Below are positions 42,598-51,465 of a stretch of 64,000 nt of DNA, one piece after another (positions within the stretch are counted from its first letter, which is position 1; every line of letters starts with the position of its first letter). Position numbers and translations under genes: made by a program. Source of the stretch: DATLFA01 sp039934635 (GTDB lineage: Bacteria > Actinomycetota > Acidimicrobiia > Acidimicrobiales > WLNW01). Location of the stretch: the NCBI GenBank assembly GCA_039934635.1, contig JBDTLT010000001.1, positions 1 through 64,000 on the forward strand, written 5' to 3'. A model generated the notes under the pieces. The model was not told the DNA's origin, did no database searches, and saw only the letters and a program-made list of their open reading frames with translations.

Positions 42598-45060
42598 ATG
42601 GCCGGAGTGCTTGATGGTCTCGACGTGCTCGATCTGTCGTGGGGCATCAGCGGTCCCATGGCCGCGATGCTGCTCGGCGACAACGGCGCGCGTGTCACCA
42701 AGATCGAGCCACCCGGTGGCGATCCGTTCCGCGACTACCTTTCGGGCTACCAGGTGTGGAACCGCGGTAAGCGCAGCGCCATCATCGATCTCGAAGACGC
42801 GGAGCAACGTGAGCTCTTCTTGAATCTGGTCGATCGGGCCGACGTGCTCATCGAGAGCTACGCGCCCGGCACGACGCACCACCTTGGCATCGACTTCGAC
42901 ACGCTGCACGCGCGCAACCCGGGCCTGATCTATTGCTCGATCACCGGCTACGGCAGCGAGGGCAAACACGTACAGCGGCGGGCGATCGACGCGCTCGTAT
43001 CTGCTCGCACCGGCCACATGTGGGAGGCGCGCGGCGTCGTCGGCGGCACCATCGCCCGTCTCTCGGGCACCGAAGGCATCATGCCCGGCCTCGAACCACC
43101 CGATGGTTGTTGGGTGGGAGCCGAGCGCGAAGGGCCATTGTTCGCCGGCATTCCGTGGCCCAGCCACGCCGCGTGTTACCTCGCCACGCTCGCGATCAGT
43201 GCGGCGGTTCGTGCGCGCGGGATCACGGGCCGCGGCCAACACGTACACACCTCGCTGATGCAGGGGGCCATCTGTTCGACGCTGGGGGCGTGGCAGCGCG
43301 TCGAGCATCCCGAGGCCGAGAATTTCCAGACGTGGATCACCGATCCGCGCGCGCCCAAGGGGTTCTTCAAGACATCGGACGGGCGCTGGACGCATCACTG
43401 GCCGACGTTGCCGGCGTTCATACAGGCGGTGTCCGAGGGCGACCGTCTCGAGTTGCCCGAGGGCGCGGAGAACCCGCGCAAGTCGGGTACCCGCATCACC
43501 ATGAGCCCCGAGGACATGGTGTTGCTGCACCACTTCACACCCGAGTTGGCCGAGCGCGTCGTTCGCTTCACCGGCGACGAATGGATGCGCATCGGCGCGG
43601 AGATCGGCACACCCGTGCAAGTGGTGCGTTCGCCGGAAGAAGGCTTGCTCGACGACGCGTTCGTGGCCGATGGTTGTGTGGTCGAGATCGACGATCCCGC
43701 GATCGGTCGCGTGCGTCAGGTCGGCACCGTCTATCACCTCGCGTCGTGCCCGAGCACGATCGGTGGCCCGCCGGCGACGCCGGGTCAGCACACCGCAGAG
43801 GTGCTTGCCGAGGCGGCCGAGCCGGCACCGGCGCGCCCGCAGCCGAGCCCTACGAACACCGAGCTGACGTCACCGTTGGCCGGCATCCGTGTGCTCGACC
43901 TCGGCCTCGCGGTCGCCGGTCCGTTCGGCACGCAGATGCTGGCCGATCTGGGCGCAGAAGTCATCAAGGTCAACGCGCTGCACGACGACTACTGGATGGC
44001 CAATCACATCGCCATGTGCTGCAACCGCAGCAAACGCAGTGTTGCCGTCAACCTCAAAGACCCGGCGGGGTTGGCGATCCTTCACGAGCTCGTCAAGACA
44101 GCCGACATCGTGCAGCACAACATGCGCTATGGCGCGGCAATTCGTCTCGGCGTCGATTACGAGTCGTTGCGCAAGATCAATCCCTCGCTCATCTACTGCC
44201 ACACTCGCGGCTTCGAGAAGAGCTGGCGCGATTCGCTGCCCGGCAATGATCAGACGGGCGCCGCCCTCGCCGGCAGCACGTGGATGGACGGCGGCCTCGA
44301 CGACGGTGGCAACCCGTTGTGGTCGGTGACGTCGCTGGGCGACACCGGCAACGGGTTCTTGTCGGCGATCGCCATGGTGCAGGCGTTGCATCACCGCGAC
44401 CGCACCGGCGAGGGCCAGTTCGTCGACACGTCGATCGTCTACGCGCAGCTGCTCAACTGTTCCAACGCGTGGATCACGGCTGACGGTGCGCGTGTCGGCA
44501 AACGGCAGAGCCTCGACGCCATGCAGATGCGTTGGTCGGCCCTCTACGGTCTCTACGAGACGAAGCAAGGGTGGCTCTGCGTCGCCGCGCTGACCGATGA
44601 CGATTGGGGCAGGGTCTGCCGGGGGCTCGGTCGGGCCGATCTCGTCAGCGATGCGCGATTCTTCTCGCGCGAAGCGCGCGCCGCCAACGATGCCGAGTTG
44701 ACCAAGATCCTCGAAGAAGCCTTCGCGTCGCGCCCGGCCGCCGAGTGGTTCGCCGCGCTCGACGCGCAGGGCGCACCGGTCGAGATCTCCAACCCTGACT
44801 TCGTGCTCGGCTTGTTCGACGATCCGGAGTTCGTGGACAAGGGGTGGGTGACGTCGTACCCGCATCCGGTGGTCGGCAAGATCGACGTGATGGGCCTCCT
44901 CATGGACTTTTCGGACACCCCCGGCAAGATCTGGGGCCCGCCGTTCCTGCCCGGCCAGCACACTGCCGAGATCTTGCGCGAGTTGGGCTACGACGACGAT
45001 CGCATCGGCGCGCTCGCGGCGACCAAGGTCGTGCTCGACCGCCACGTACACACGATGTGA
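42598..45060 (+). CDS. Fused double-length class III CoA-transferase (CaiB/BaiF family)
   Basis: 820 aa with two units, from the N-terminus (VLDGLDVLDLSWGISGPMAAMLLGDNGA) and from about residue 424 (PLAGIRVLDLGLAVAGPFGTQMLADLGA). The second half has the Asp context LGDTGNGFLSAIAMVQALH; the first half reads PWPSHAACYLA at that place, without Asp. Full-length paralogue of 22056-24521. ATG 42598 begins the family sequence after CACGGGGG; the upstream extension was rejected. Divergent from an amidohydrolase and followed by a luciferase-like gene, mirroring the set at 22-26 kb. Confidence 0.91.
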   Translation: MAGVLDGLDVLDLSWGISGPMAAMLLGDNGARVTKIEPPGGDPFRDYLSGYQVWNRGKRSAIIDLEDAEQRELFLNLVDRADVLIESYAPGTTHHLGIDFDTLHARNPGLIYCSITGYGSEGKHVQRRAIDALVSARTGHMWEARGVVGGTIARLSGTEGIMPGLEPPDGCWVGAEREGPLFAGIPWPSHAACYLATLAISAAVRARGITGRGQHVHTSLMQGAICSTLGAWQRVEHPEAENFQTWITDPRAPKGFFKTSDGRWTHHWPTLPAFIQAVSEGDRLELPEGAENPRKSGTRITMSPEDMVLLHHFTPELAERVVRFTGDEWMRIGAEIGTPVQVVRSPEEGLLDDAFVADGCVVEIDDPAIGRVRQVGTVYHLASCPSTIGGPPATPGQHTAEVLAEAAEPAPARPQPSPTNTELTSPLAGIRVLDLGLAVAGPFGTQMLADLGAEVIKVNALHDDYWMANHIAMCCNRSKRSVAVNLKDPAGLAILHELVKTADIVQHNMRYGAAIRLGVDYESLRKINPSLIYCHTRGFEKSWRDSLPGNDQTGAALAGSTWMDGGLDDGGNPLWSVTSLGDTGNGFLSAIAMVQALHHRDRTGEGQFVDTSIVYAQLLNCSNAWITADGARVGKRQSLDAMQMRWSALYGLYETKQGWLCVAALTDDDWGRVCRGLGRADLVSDARFFSREARAANDAELTKILEEAFASRPAAEWFAALDAQGAPVEISNPDFVLGLFDDPEFVDKGWVTSYPHPVVGKIDVMGLLMDFSDTPGKIWGPPFLPGQHTAEILRELGYDDDRIGALAATKVVLDRHVHTM

Positions 45061-45131
45061 CGAGACCGGTGCCCGTCGGCCCGCCTACGGTTGGGGAACG
45101 ACTCATCCCATCGGCCGACAGGAGCATCTTC

Positions 45132-46253
45132 GTGGAATTCGGCGTCTTCATCCAGAACTACAACCCGGGGTTTCGGCGGGACAACGAGCCCGACTCCGAA
45201 CACCACGTCATCATGGAAGAACTCGAGTATGTGATCGCGGCCGACAAGGCCGGGTTCAAGTACGTGTGGATCACCGAGCACCACTTCCTCGACGAGTATT
45301 CGCACCTCTCGGCCAACGATGTCATCGCCGGCTATCTGGCCCACGCCACCGAGCGCATTCACATCGGTTCGGGCATCTTCAACCCTTTGCCCGCGGTGAA
45401 CCATCCGGCCAAATTGGCCGAGCGAGTGGCCATGCTCGACCACATCACCGGCGGTCGATTCGAGTTCGGTACGGGCCGCGGTGCCGGCAGCCACGAGATC
45501 CTCGGCTTCTTGCCCGGTGTCAAGAGCACCACCGAGACGCGCGCGATGTGGGAAGACGTCATCGCCGAGTTCCCCAAGATGTGGATGCAGGACGAGTACG
45601 AAGGCTACGAGGGCAAGTTCTGGTCGTTGCCGCCGCGCAAGGTGCTGCCCAAGCCGTGGAAGAAGCCCCATCCGCCGATGTGGTACGCCTGCGGCAACAT
45701 CCAGAGCTATGAGATGTGCGCGCAACGCGGCCTCGGAGTACTCGGCTTCTCCGTCGGTGACCTCAACGACATGGAGCCGATCGTCAAGACGTACAAGAGC
45801 AACATCGGCAACGCCGACCCTGTCGGTGCGTTCGTCAACGACAACATCATGGTGACGAGTGCGGCGTTCGTGAAGGAAGACAGCGATGCCGCGGTCAAGT
45901 CGGCGGTCGACGCCAAGCTCAACTACTTACAGAGCAACGTGTTCCGCTATCACGACACGTTCCCGCACCCAGAGCAGGTGCCCTACTGGCCCGAGTTGAT
46001 TCCCGACTACGACGCCGAGACGATTCGCGGCATGGCCGGTATCGGGGCCGTCATCTGTGGTGATCCGGCCGAGGCACTCGAGCAGTGCAAGCGCTGGGAG
46101 TCCTCGGGCGCGGATCAGCTCGTGTTCGGCATCGGCACCGCGACCAAGCAGGACACGCTCGACATGATCAAGTTGATGGGCGAGCACGTGATCCCGAAGA
46201 TCGATCGCGATCCGGTGCACCGTTCGAGCCGCATGCGCGACGCCGCCCAGTAA
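45132..46253 (+). CDS. LLM-class (luciferase-like) flavin-dependent oxidoreductase
   Basis: 373 aa. Blocks: FGVFIQNYNPGF, VIAADKAGFKYVWITEHHFLDEYSH, RIHIGSGIFNPLPAVNHPAKLAERVAMLDHITGGRFEFGTGRG, PWKKPHPPMWYACG. Bacterial luciferase-like group, homologue of 25731-26864, sharing the HH after the E and the same length. GTG 45132 is eight to nine bases after AGGAG. Adjacent to the fused CoA-transferase on the same strand (71-base gap). Confidence 0.89.
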   Translation: MEFGVFIQNYNPGFRRDNEPDSEHHVIMEELEYVIAADKAGFKYVWITEHHFLDEYSHLSANDVIAGYLAHATERIHIGSGIFNPLPAVNHPAKLAERVAMLDHITGGRFEFGTGRGAGSHEILGFLPGVKSTTETRAMWEDVIAEFPKMWMQDEYEGYEGKFWSLPPRKVLPKPWKKPHPPMWYACGNIQSYEMCAQRGLGVLGFSVGDLNDMEPIVKTYKSNIGNADPVGAFVNDNIMVTSAAFVKEDSDAAVKSAVDAKLNYLQSNVFRYHDTFPHPEQVPYWPELIPDYDAETIRGMAGIGAVICGDPAEALEQCKRWESSGADQLVFGIGTATKQDTLDMIKLMGEHVIPKIDRDPVHRSSRMRDAAQ

Positions 46254-46258
46254 ATCCT

Positions 46259-46309
46259 CGTACTCGCTGTCGAACGTCGCACGATGTGCGACGTTCGACA
46301 GCGAGAACG
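46259..46309 (-). repeat. 54-bp palindromic repeat, copy 2 (perfect 20-bp arms)
   Basis: Arm 46263-46282 (CTCGCTGTCGAACGTCGCAC) pairs perfectly with 46286-46305, leaving a GAT loop. On the minus strand the flanks match the copy at 30056-30109. It lies between convergent genes and is well placed as a two-way terminator, though without a T tract. Confidence 0.8.
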
Positions 46310-46319
46310 GTCGGTCAGG

Positions 46320-47012
46320 TCAGTCGACCGTGACGACGACCGCGGTGACGGAGATTTCGCTGAGCGCGCTCGCCGGGCGCTTCCACAGCTCGAAGCTGAC
46401 GGCCAGCGTCCAAACGCTCCAGCCGATCCACCCGATGAAGCCGAAGATCATGATGGCGCCCGAGTCGCTGGCCGAACCGATGCCGCCCACGAGGAACAGC
46501 AACGCGGCCAACAGGCCGAGATAGCCAATCCACTGGGGCAGGAATCGGGTTCGCAGACCGAGTACTGAAACCGCCGCCAGGAACGTGACGATACCGGCCG
46601 CCGAGCTCGACAGGAGAACGGACGACAGCGTGTAGAAGACGCCGGCACCGGAGCCGATGTCGTCGATACGCAACGCGACCGCGGAGAGGATGCCGTTCGC
46701 GGCCAGGAAGAGGGAACCGGAGAAAACAAGCCCGAGCGCCGCGACGATCGACAGCCGATGCCGTCCGCCTTCTGCGTCGGTCATCTTGCGCCAAAGCGAA
46801 CCGAACCACCACAGCAGGGCGATCACGCTGAGAAGACCGAGGAACTGTGAGGCTTGAATGCCGCCGGTGTGGTCGGTGAACCACTCGACGATCTTCTCGT
46901 CCGAGTCGTCCGGCGCCGGTGGCTGACCGGCGAGGGCCGCGCCGATGATGTTCAACACGACGAAGGCCACGCCCCCCAACGCCGCATACTTCTCCCACTT
47001 CGAATCGTCCAT
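46320..47012 (-). CDS. Integral membrane protein of unknown function, about 6 TM
   Basis: 230 aa. After a short charged start (MDDSKWEKY) there are about six hydrophobic segments (for example AALGGVAFVVLNIIGAALAG, LGLLSVIALLWWFGSLW, FIGWIGWSVWTLAVSFEL). The short loop with EKIVEWFTDHTGG is exposed. No family recognised; the layout resembles small four-to-six-helix membrane proteins common in actinobacteria. ATG 47012 is preceded by GGGGGAAAG. Divergent from the carboxylase operon. Confidence 0.8.
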   Translation of the reverse strand: MDDSKWEKYAALGGVAFVVLNIIGAALAGQPPAPDDSDEKIVEWFTDHTGGIQASQFLGLLSVIALLWWFGSLWRKMTDAEGGRHRLSIVAALGLVFSGSLFLAANGILSAVALRIDDIGSGAGVFYTLSSVLLSSSAAGIVTFLAAVSVLGLRTRFLPQWIGYLGLLAALLFLVGGIGSASDSGAIMIFGFIGWIGWSVWTLAVSFELWKRPASALSEISVTAVVVTVD

Positions 47013-47094
47013 CTTTCCCCCATTGACGAATGTGTCTGACGAGGGATATTCCACACCCGCTTGTCAGAGTCACGCAAGATTGCACCATGCCAGG

Positions 47095-47107
47095 ACCCCG
47101 CTCGGGC
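47095..47107 (-). repeat. Degenerate copy of the GGCCCGAGCGG repeat (inverted)
   Basis: On the minus strand GGCCCGAGCGGGG matches the first eleven bases of the repeat core; the closing GGCC is lost. It lies just before the carboxylase operon. Confidence 0.35.
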
Positions 47108-47124
47108 CACTAGGGTCCCGCGGG

Positions 47125-48723
47125 ATGCAGGTCCTCGCTTCGAAGGTCGACCGCAATTCGGCCCTCTACGCCGCCAACCGGGCGGGCATGTTCGAACGCA
47201 TCGCCGCGCTCGACGAGCAACACGCGATCGCGGTTGGGGGAGGTGGCCCCCGCTACGTCGAACGCCACCGGGAGCGCGGCAAGCTCTTGGCGCGCGAACG
47301 GGTCGAGTTGCTGCTCGACCGCGACTCGCCCTTCCTCGAACTGTCGACGGTCGCGGCCTGGGGCACGAGCTATCACGTCGGCGCCAGCATCGTCACCGGT
47401 ATCGGCGTCGTGTCCGGGGTCGAATGTGTGATCACGGCGCACGATCCGACGGTGCGCGGCGGCGCGTCGAACCCGTGGACGTGGAAGAAGGTGCTGCGCG
47501 CGCTCGAGATCTCGCGGGAGAACCGGCTGCCCCTCGTCAACATCGTGGAATCAGGCGGCGGTGATCTGACGGCGCAGGCCGATCTGTTCATCCCGGCCGG
47601 CCAGCTGTTCCACGACCTCACCGCGCTGTCGGCCGCCGGCATACCGACGCTCGCGCTCGTCTTCGGCAACTCGACGGCAGGCGGCGCGTACGTACCCGGC
47701 ATGTGCGATTACTCGGTGATGGTGAAGGACCGGGCCAAGGTCTTTCTCGGCGGTCCACCGCTGGTGAAGATGGCGATCGGTGAGGACGCCGACGACGAAT
47801 CACTCGGTGGTGCCGAGATGCACTCACGAGTGTCGGGTCTCAGCGACTACTTCGCGGTCGACGAGCTCGACTGCTTGCGTATCGGCCGTGACATCGTCGA
47901 GCACCTCAACTGGCGCAAGTTCGGCCCCGCACCGACGATGGCCGCGGACGAACCGCGCTTCGATGCCGACGAGTTGGCCGGCATCGTGTCGATCGATCTC
48001 AAAGTGCCGTTCGATCCGCGCGAGGTGCTCGCGCGCGTCGTCGACGGCTCGCGCTTCGAGGAATACAAGCCGCTCTACGGACAGTCACTGGTCACCGGAT
48101 GGGCCTCGGTGCACGGCTATCTCGTAGGCGTGATCGCGAACGCGCAAGGAGTGTTGTTCAGCGAAGAGGCGCACAAGGCAACCGAGTTCATCTTGTTGTG
48201 CAACCAAACCGACACGCCGATCGTGTTCCTTCAGAACACCACCGGCTACATGGTGGGCACTCGCTACGAGCAACGAGGCATCATCAAGGACGGGGCCAAG
48301 ATGATCAACGCGGTCACCAACTCGACCGTGCCCCACATCACGATCAACATGGGGGCGTCATACGGCGCGGGCAACTACGGCATGTCGGGTCGCTCGTATT
48401 CGCCGCGCTTCTTGTTCACGTGGCCCAACGCCAAGACGGCGATCATGGGCCCCGAGCAATTGGCGGGCGTCATGTCGATCGTGGCTCGGCAGTCAGCCGC
48501 GTCCGCCGGCCGCGCGTTCGACGAAGCGGCCGACGCGAAGAGCCGCAAAGAGCTCGAAGATCAAGTCGAGGCAGAATCGCTGGCCATGTTCATGAGCGGA
48601 CGCGTCTACGACGACGGCGTCATCGACCCACGCGACACCCGCACCGTCTTGGGCATCGCGTTGTCGGCCGTTCACTCCAACGAAGTGCGGGGCCGTCGCG
48701 GCTTCGGCGTATTCCGGATGTAG
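47125..48723 (+). CDS. Acyl-CoA carboxylase carboxyltransferase (beta) subunit
   Basis: 532 aa carboxyltransferase that moves CO2 from carboxybiotin to an acyl-CoA. The biotin/CoA-binding architecture (two crotonase-like domains) shows as RGGASNPWTWKK, GNSTAGGAYVPGM, FLGGPPLVKMAIG, GVLFSEEAHKATEFI, LFLQN-type FLQNTTGYMVG and MGASYGAGNYGM. The wording resembles 3-methylcrotonyl-CoA and geranyl-CoA carboxylases more than acetyl/propionyl types. ATG 47125 was chosen with the conserved start MQVLASKVDRNSALYAANRAGM. First gene of a ten-gene operon. Confidence 0.92.
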   Translation: MQVLASKVDRNSALYAANRAGMFERIAALDEQHAIAVGGGGPRYVERHRERGKLLARERVELLLDRDSPFLELSTVAAWGTSYHVGASIVTGIGVVSGVECVITAHDPTVRGGASNPWTWKKVLRALEISRENRLPLVNIVESGGGDLTAQADLFIPAGQLFHDLTALSAAGIPTLALVFGNSTAGGAYVPGMCDYSVMVKDRAKVFLGGPPLVKMAIGEDADDESLGGAEMHSRVSGLSDYFAVDELDCLRIGRDIVEHLNWRKFGPAPTMAADEPRFDADELAGIVSIDLKVPFDPREVLARVVDGSRFEEYKPLYGQSLVTGWASVHGYLVGVIANAQGVLFSEEAHKATEFILLCNQTDTPIVFLQNTTGYMVGTRYEQRGIIKDGAKMINAVTNSTVPHITINMGASYGAGNYGMSGRSYSPRFLFTWPNAKTAIMGPEQLAGVMSIVARQSAASAGRAFDEAADAKSRKELEDQVEAESLAMFMSGRVYDDGVIDPRDTRTVLGIALSAVHSNEVRGRRGFGVFRM

Positions 48724-48726
48724 ATC

Positions 48727-50706
48727 GTGGCGATAACGAAGCTGCTCATAGCCAACCGCGGTGAGATCGCCCGCCGGGTGATGCGCACCTGTCGCGCGAT
48801 GGGCATCGATACGGTCGCCGTCTACTCCGACGCCGACGCCGACGCGCCGTTCGTGCACGAGGCGGACGAGGCAGTGCCGCTCGGGGGCGCGGCGCCGGGG
48901 GAATCGTACCTGCGAGGGGACGCCGTGTTGGCCGCCGCGGCGCGCACCGGTGCCGACGGTGTGCATCCCGGCTACGGATTCCTGTCGGAGAATGCCTCGT
49001 TCGCGCAGCGCGTGATCGAGGCCGGACTTACCTGGGTCGGTCCGCCGCCGCGCGCAATCGAAGCCATGGGGTCCAAGCTCGCGGCGCGCGAGATGATGAC
49101 CGACGCCGGCGTGCGCGTGGTGCCCGGAGCCGACCTCACCGGTGTCAGCGAGGCCGAGTTCGTGGCGGTCGCAACCGGACTCGGGCTGCCGGTGCTCGTC
49201 AAAGCGTCGTTCGGCGGCGGGGGGCGCGGCATGCGCCTCGTGCGCGACGCGGACGACATGGTGGCCGCGGTCGCTTCGGCGCGACGTGAAGCGGGCTCGG
49301 CCTTCGGCGCGGACACCGTCTACCTCGAGCGGTACATCGACGCGCCGCGTCATATCGAGATCCAGATCATGGGGGACACCCATGGCAACGTGGTCGATCT
49401 GTTCGAGCGTGAATGTTCCATCCAACGCCGTCATCAGAAGATCATCGAAGAAGCGCCGTCCCCATATGTGACTGCCGAGTTGCGTCGCGCAATGGGTGAT
49501 GCCGCGATCGCCGCCGCCCGGGCCGTCGGCTATGTGGGCGCCGGCACCGTCGAGTTCATCGTTGCACCTGCCGGTGAGTTCTTCTTCCTCGAGATGAACA
49601 CCCGCCTGCAGGTCGAGCATCCGGTCACCGAGATGATCACGGGGATCGACCTCGTGCGGGTGCAACTACTCGTTGCGCAAGGTGACCAGTTGCCCGACGA
49701 AGTGCGGCGCGCCACGATGCGGGGTCACGCCATCGAGGCGCGGCTCTACGCCGAAGATCCCGACCACGACTACCTGCCGTCGCCGGGTCGGCTGCACCGG
49801 TTTCGCGTGCCCGCGATCGAAGGGTTGCGGGTCGACAGCGCGTTCGACGACGACGGCACGGTGAGTCCGCACTACGACCCGATGCTGGCAAAGGTCATCG
49901 CGTACGCACCGACACGCCTCGAAGCTGCCCAGAAGCTCGCATGGGCGTTGCGGCGCACGCAGACCCACGGCGTGGCCACCAACCGCGAGTTGCTCGTTGG
50001 CATCCTCGAGCACCCGGAGTTTCGCGACGGAACCATCGACACGCACTTCCTCGAGCGCCATCCGCCGGCCGCGCTGCGCGCCGGGCACATCGATGACGCC
50101 AACGCGCGCATTGCCGCGGTCGCGGCCGCGGTTGCCGCGAGCTACGACGCCCACCGTCGGACACCGGTGCTGAGCACCGTGCCCGCGGGCTGGCGCAACA
50201 ATCCGTCGCAATTGCACCGGCGGGCCTATGACTCGTCGGTGGGAGAGTTGCACGTCGGTTATTCGCTCGGCCGCACGCCGCGTTTCGAGATCAACGGTGA
50301 AGCACCGGTCGACCTCGTGGTCGTCTCGGTCGCCGCCGACCACGTGGTGTTTCTCGTCGATGGGGTGCGCCGCCCGTTCTCGGTGCACGCGGTCGGTGAC
50401 GAGGTCTATGTCGATACGCCCCGCGGCAGTGTCGCGTTGCGCGAGCAACCGCGCTTTCCGCAAACCGCCGAAAAGGCCGCGGCGGGTTCGCTGGTTGCGC
50501 CGATGCCGGGCACGGTGGTGAGCGTCGAGGTCGCAGTCGGCGACCAGGTCGTGGCCGGGCAACTGTTGGCCGTACTCGAGGCCATGAAGATGGAGCATCA
50601 GATCACCGCTCCGGTAGCAGGTCGAGTGAGTGCAGTGCTCGTCACGACGCGCCAGACGATCGACGCCGGCGCGGTGATGGTCGTGGTCGAAGCGGAGGCT
50701 GTGTGA
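48727..50706 (+). CDS. Acyl-CoA carboxylase biotin-carboxylase/BCCP (alpha) subunit
   Basis: 659 aa. Biotin carboxylase domain: LLIANRGEIARRVMRTC start, VHPGYGFLSEN, GGGGRGMRL (ATP loop), EMNTRLQVEHPVTE, and a C-terminal carrier domain with the biotinyl lysine in EAMKMEH (about residue 621). Uses ATP and bicarbonate to load biotin for the beta subunit. GTG 48727 is three bases after the stop of the beta subunit. A region of about 110 residues (about 490-590) between the carboxylase and carrier domain matches the BT domain of methylcrotonyl-type alpha subunits by position. Confidence 0.94.
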   Translation: MAITKLLIANRGEIARRVMRTCRAMGIDTVAVYSDADADAPFVHEADEAVPLGGAAPGESYLRGDAVLAAAARTGADGVHPGYGFLSENASFAQRVIEAGLTWVGPPPRAIEAMGSKLAAREMMTDAGVRVVPGADLTGVSEAEFVAVATGLGLPVLVKASFGGGGRGMRLVRDADDMVAAVASARREAGSAFGADTVYLERYIDAPRHIEIQIMGDTHGNVVDLFERECSIQRRHQKIIEEAPSPYVTAELRRAMGDAAIAAARAVGYVGAGTVEFIVAPAGEFFFLEMNTRLQVEHPVTEMITGIDLVRVQLLVAQGDQLPDEVRRATMRGHAIEARLYAEDPDHDYLPSPGRLHRFRVPAIEGLRVDSAFDDDGTVSPHYDPMLAKVIAYAPTRLEAAQKLAWALRRTQTHGVATNRELLVGILEHPEFRDGTIDTHFLERHPPAALRAGHIDDANARIAAVAAAVAASYDAHRRTPVLSTVPAGWRNNPSQLHRRAYDSSVGELHVGYSLGRTPRFEINGEAPVDLVVVSVAADHVVFLVDGVRRPFSVHAVGDEVYVDTPRGSVALREQPRFPQTAEKAAAGSLVAPMPGTVVSVEVAVGDQVVAGQLLAVLEAMKMEHQITAPVAGRVSAVLVTTRQTIDAGAVMVVVEAEAV

Positions 50707-51464
50707 ACGAGGTGCTCTACCAAACCGTCGACGACGTGGCGTGGATCACGATCAACCGACCCGAGGCCCGCAACGCACTGAACACCGCAACGCGGCAAGG
50801 GCTCTTCGCGGCATTCGAGCGGTTCGCGGCAGATGACTCGGCCAAAGTGGCGGTGCTCACCGGCGCCGGCGATCAAGCCTTCTGCGCCGGCGGGGATCTC
50901 AAGGAGATGGCCGAGATGAAACTCGAGGTACCACCGCCCGACTTCATCCCGCACCTCGGCGTCAACATCGTCGTGGACAAACCCGTGATCGCGGCCGTCA
51001 ACGGCGCAGCGTTGGCGGGCGGTTTCTTGCTGGCGCAGATGTGCGACCTGTGCATCGCCGTCGACGATGCACAGTTCGCGATCACCGAGGCCCGCTGGGG
51101 CCGCGGCGCGCCATGGGCCGCCCCGCTGCCGTGGTTGATCCCTCCGCGCGTCGCCCTCGAACTCTTGTTGACCGCCGAGCCGATCAGCGCGTCGCGCGCG
51201 TACGCCGTGGGCCTCGTCAATCGTGTCGTCGCCCGCCACGAATTGCGCGACGCCGCGCAGACGATGGCGCAACGCATTGCCGACAACGCGCCGCTATCGG
51301 TGCTCGCAGGCAAGGCGATGGTGTACGAAGCGGCCGAGCAAGGGCGCAAGGGCGCGCTGCTCGCCGGCGACCAGTTCTACGAGGCCGCGTACAAGAGCGA
51401 AGATGCGCAAGAAGGGCCGCGGGCTTTTCGCGAGAAGCGCCGCCCGGTCTGGAAGGGTCGTTGA
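50703..51464 (+). CDS. Enoyl-CoA hydratase/isomerase
   Basis: 253 aa crotonase-fold enzyme. Oxyanion-hole segments are FCAGGDLKEM and NGAALAGGFLLA, followed by ITEARWGRG. The usual catalytic Glu pair is not obvious at both places, so it could be a hydratase, isomerase or a lyase-type member. GTG 50703 overlaps the alpha subunit stop (GTGTGA). In the Atu pathway an enoyl-CoA hydratase (AtuE) acts after the carboxylase. Confidence 0.9.
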   Translation: MNEVLYQTVDDVAWITINRPEARNALNTATRQGLFAAFERFAADDSAKVAVLTGAGDQAFCAGGDLKEMAEMKLEVPPPDFIPHLGVNIVVDKPVIAAVNGAALAGGFLLAQMCDLCIAVDDAQFAITEARWGRGAPWAAPLPWLIPPRVALELLLTAEPISASRAYAVGLVNRVVARHELRDAAQTMAQRIADNAPLSVLAGKAMVYEAAEQGRKGALLAGDQFYEAAYKSEDAQEGPRAFREKRRPVWKGR

Positions 51465-51465
51465 G

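Noticed and set aside
46263..46305. Palindrome as a classical intrinsic terminator
   Set aside because: The stem is excellent but no T tract follows on either strand, and the same sequence with flanks recurs at 30 kb, so it is recorded as a repeat that may also terminate.
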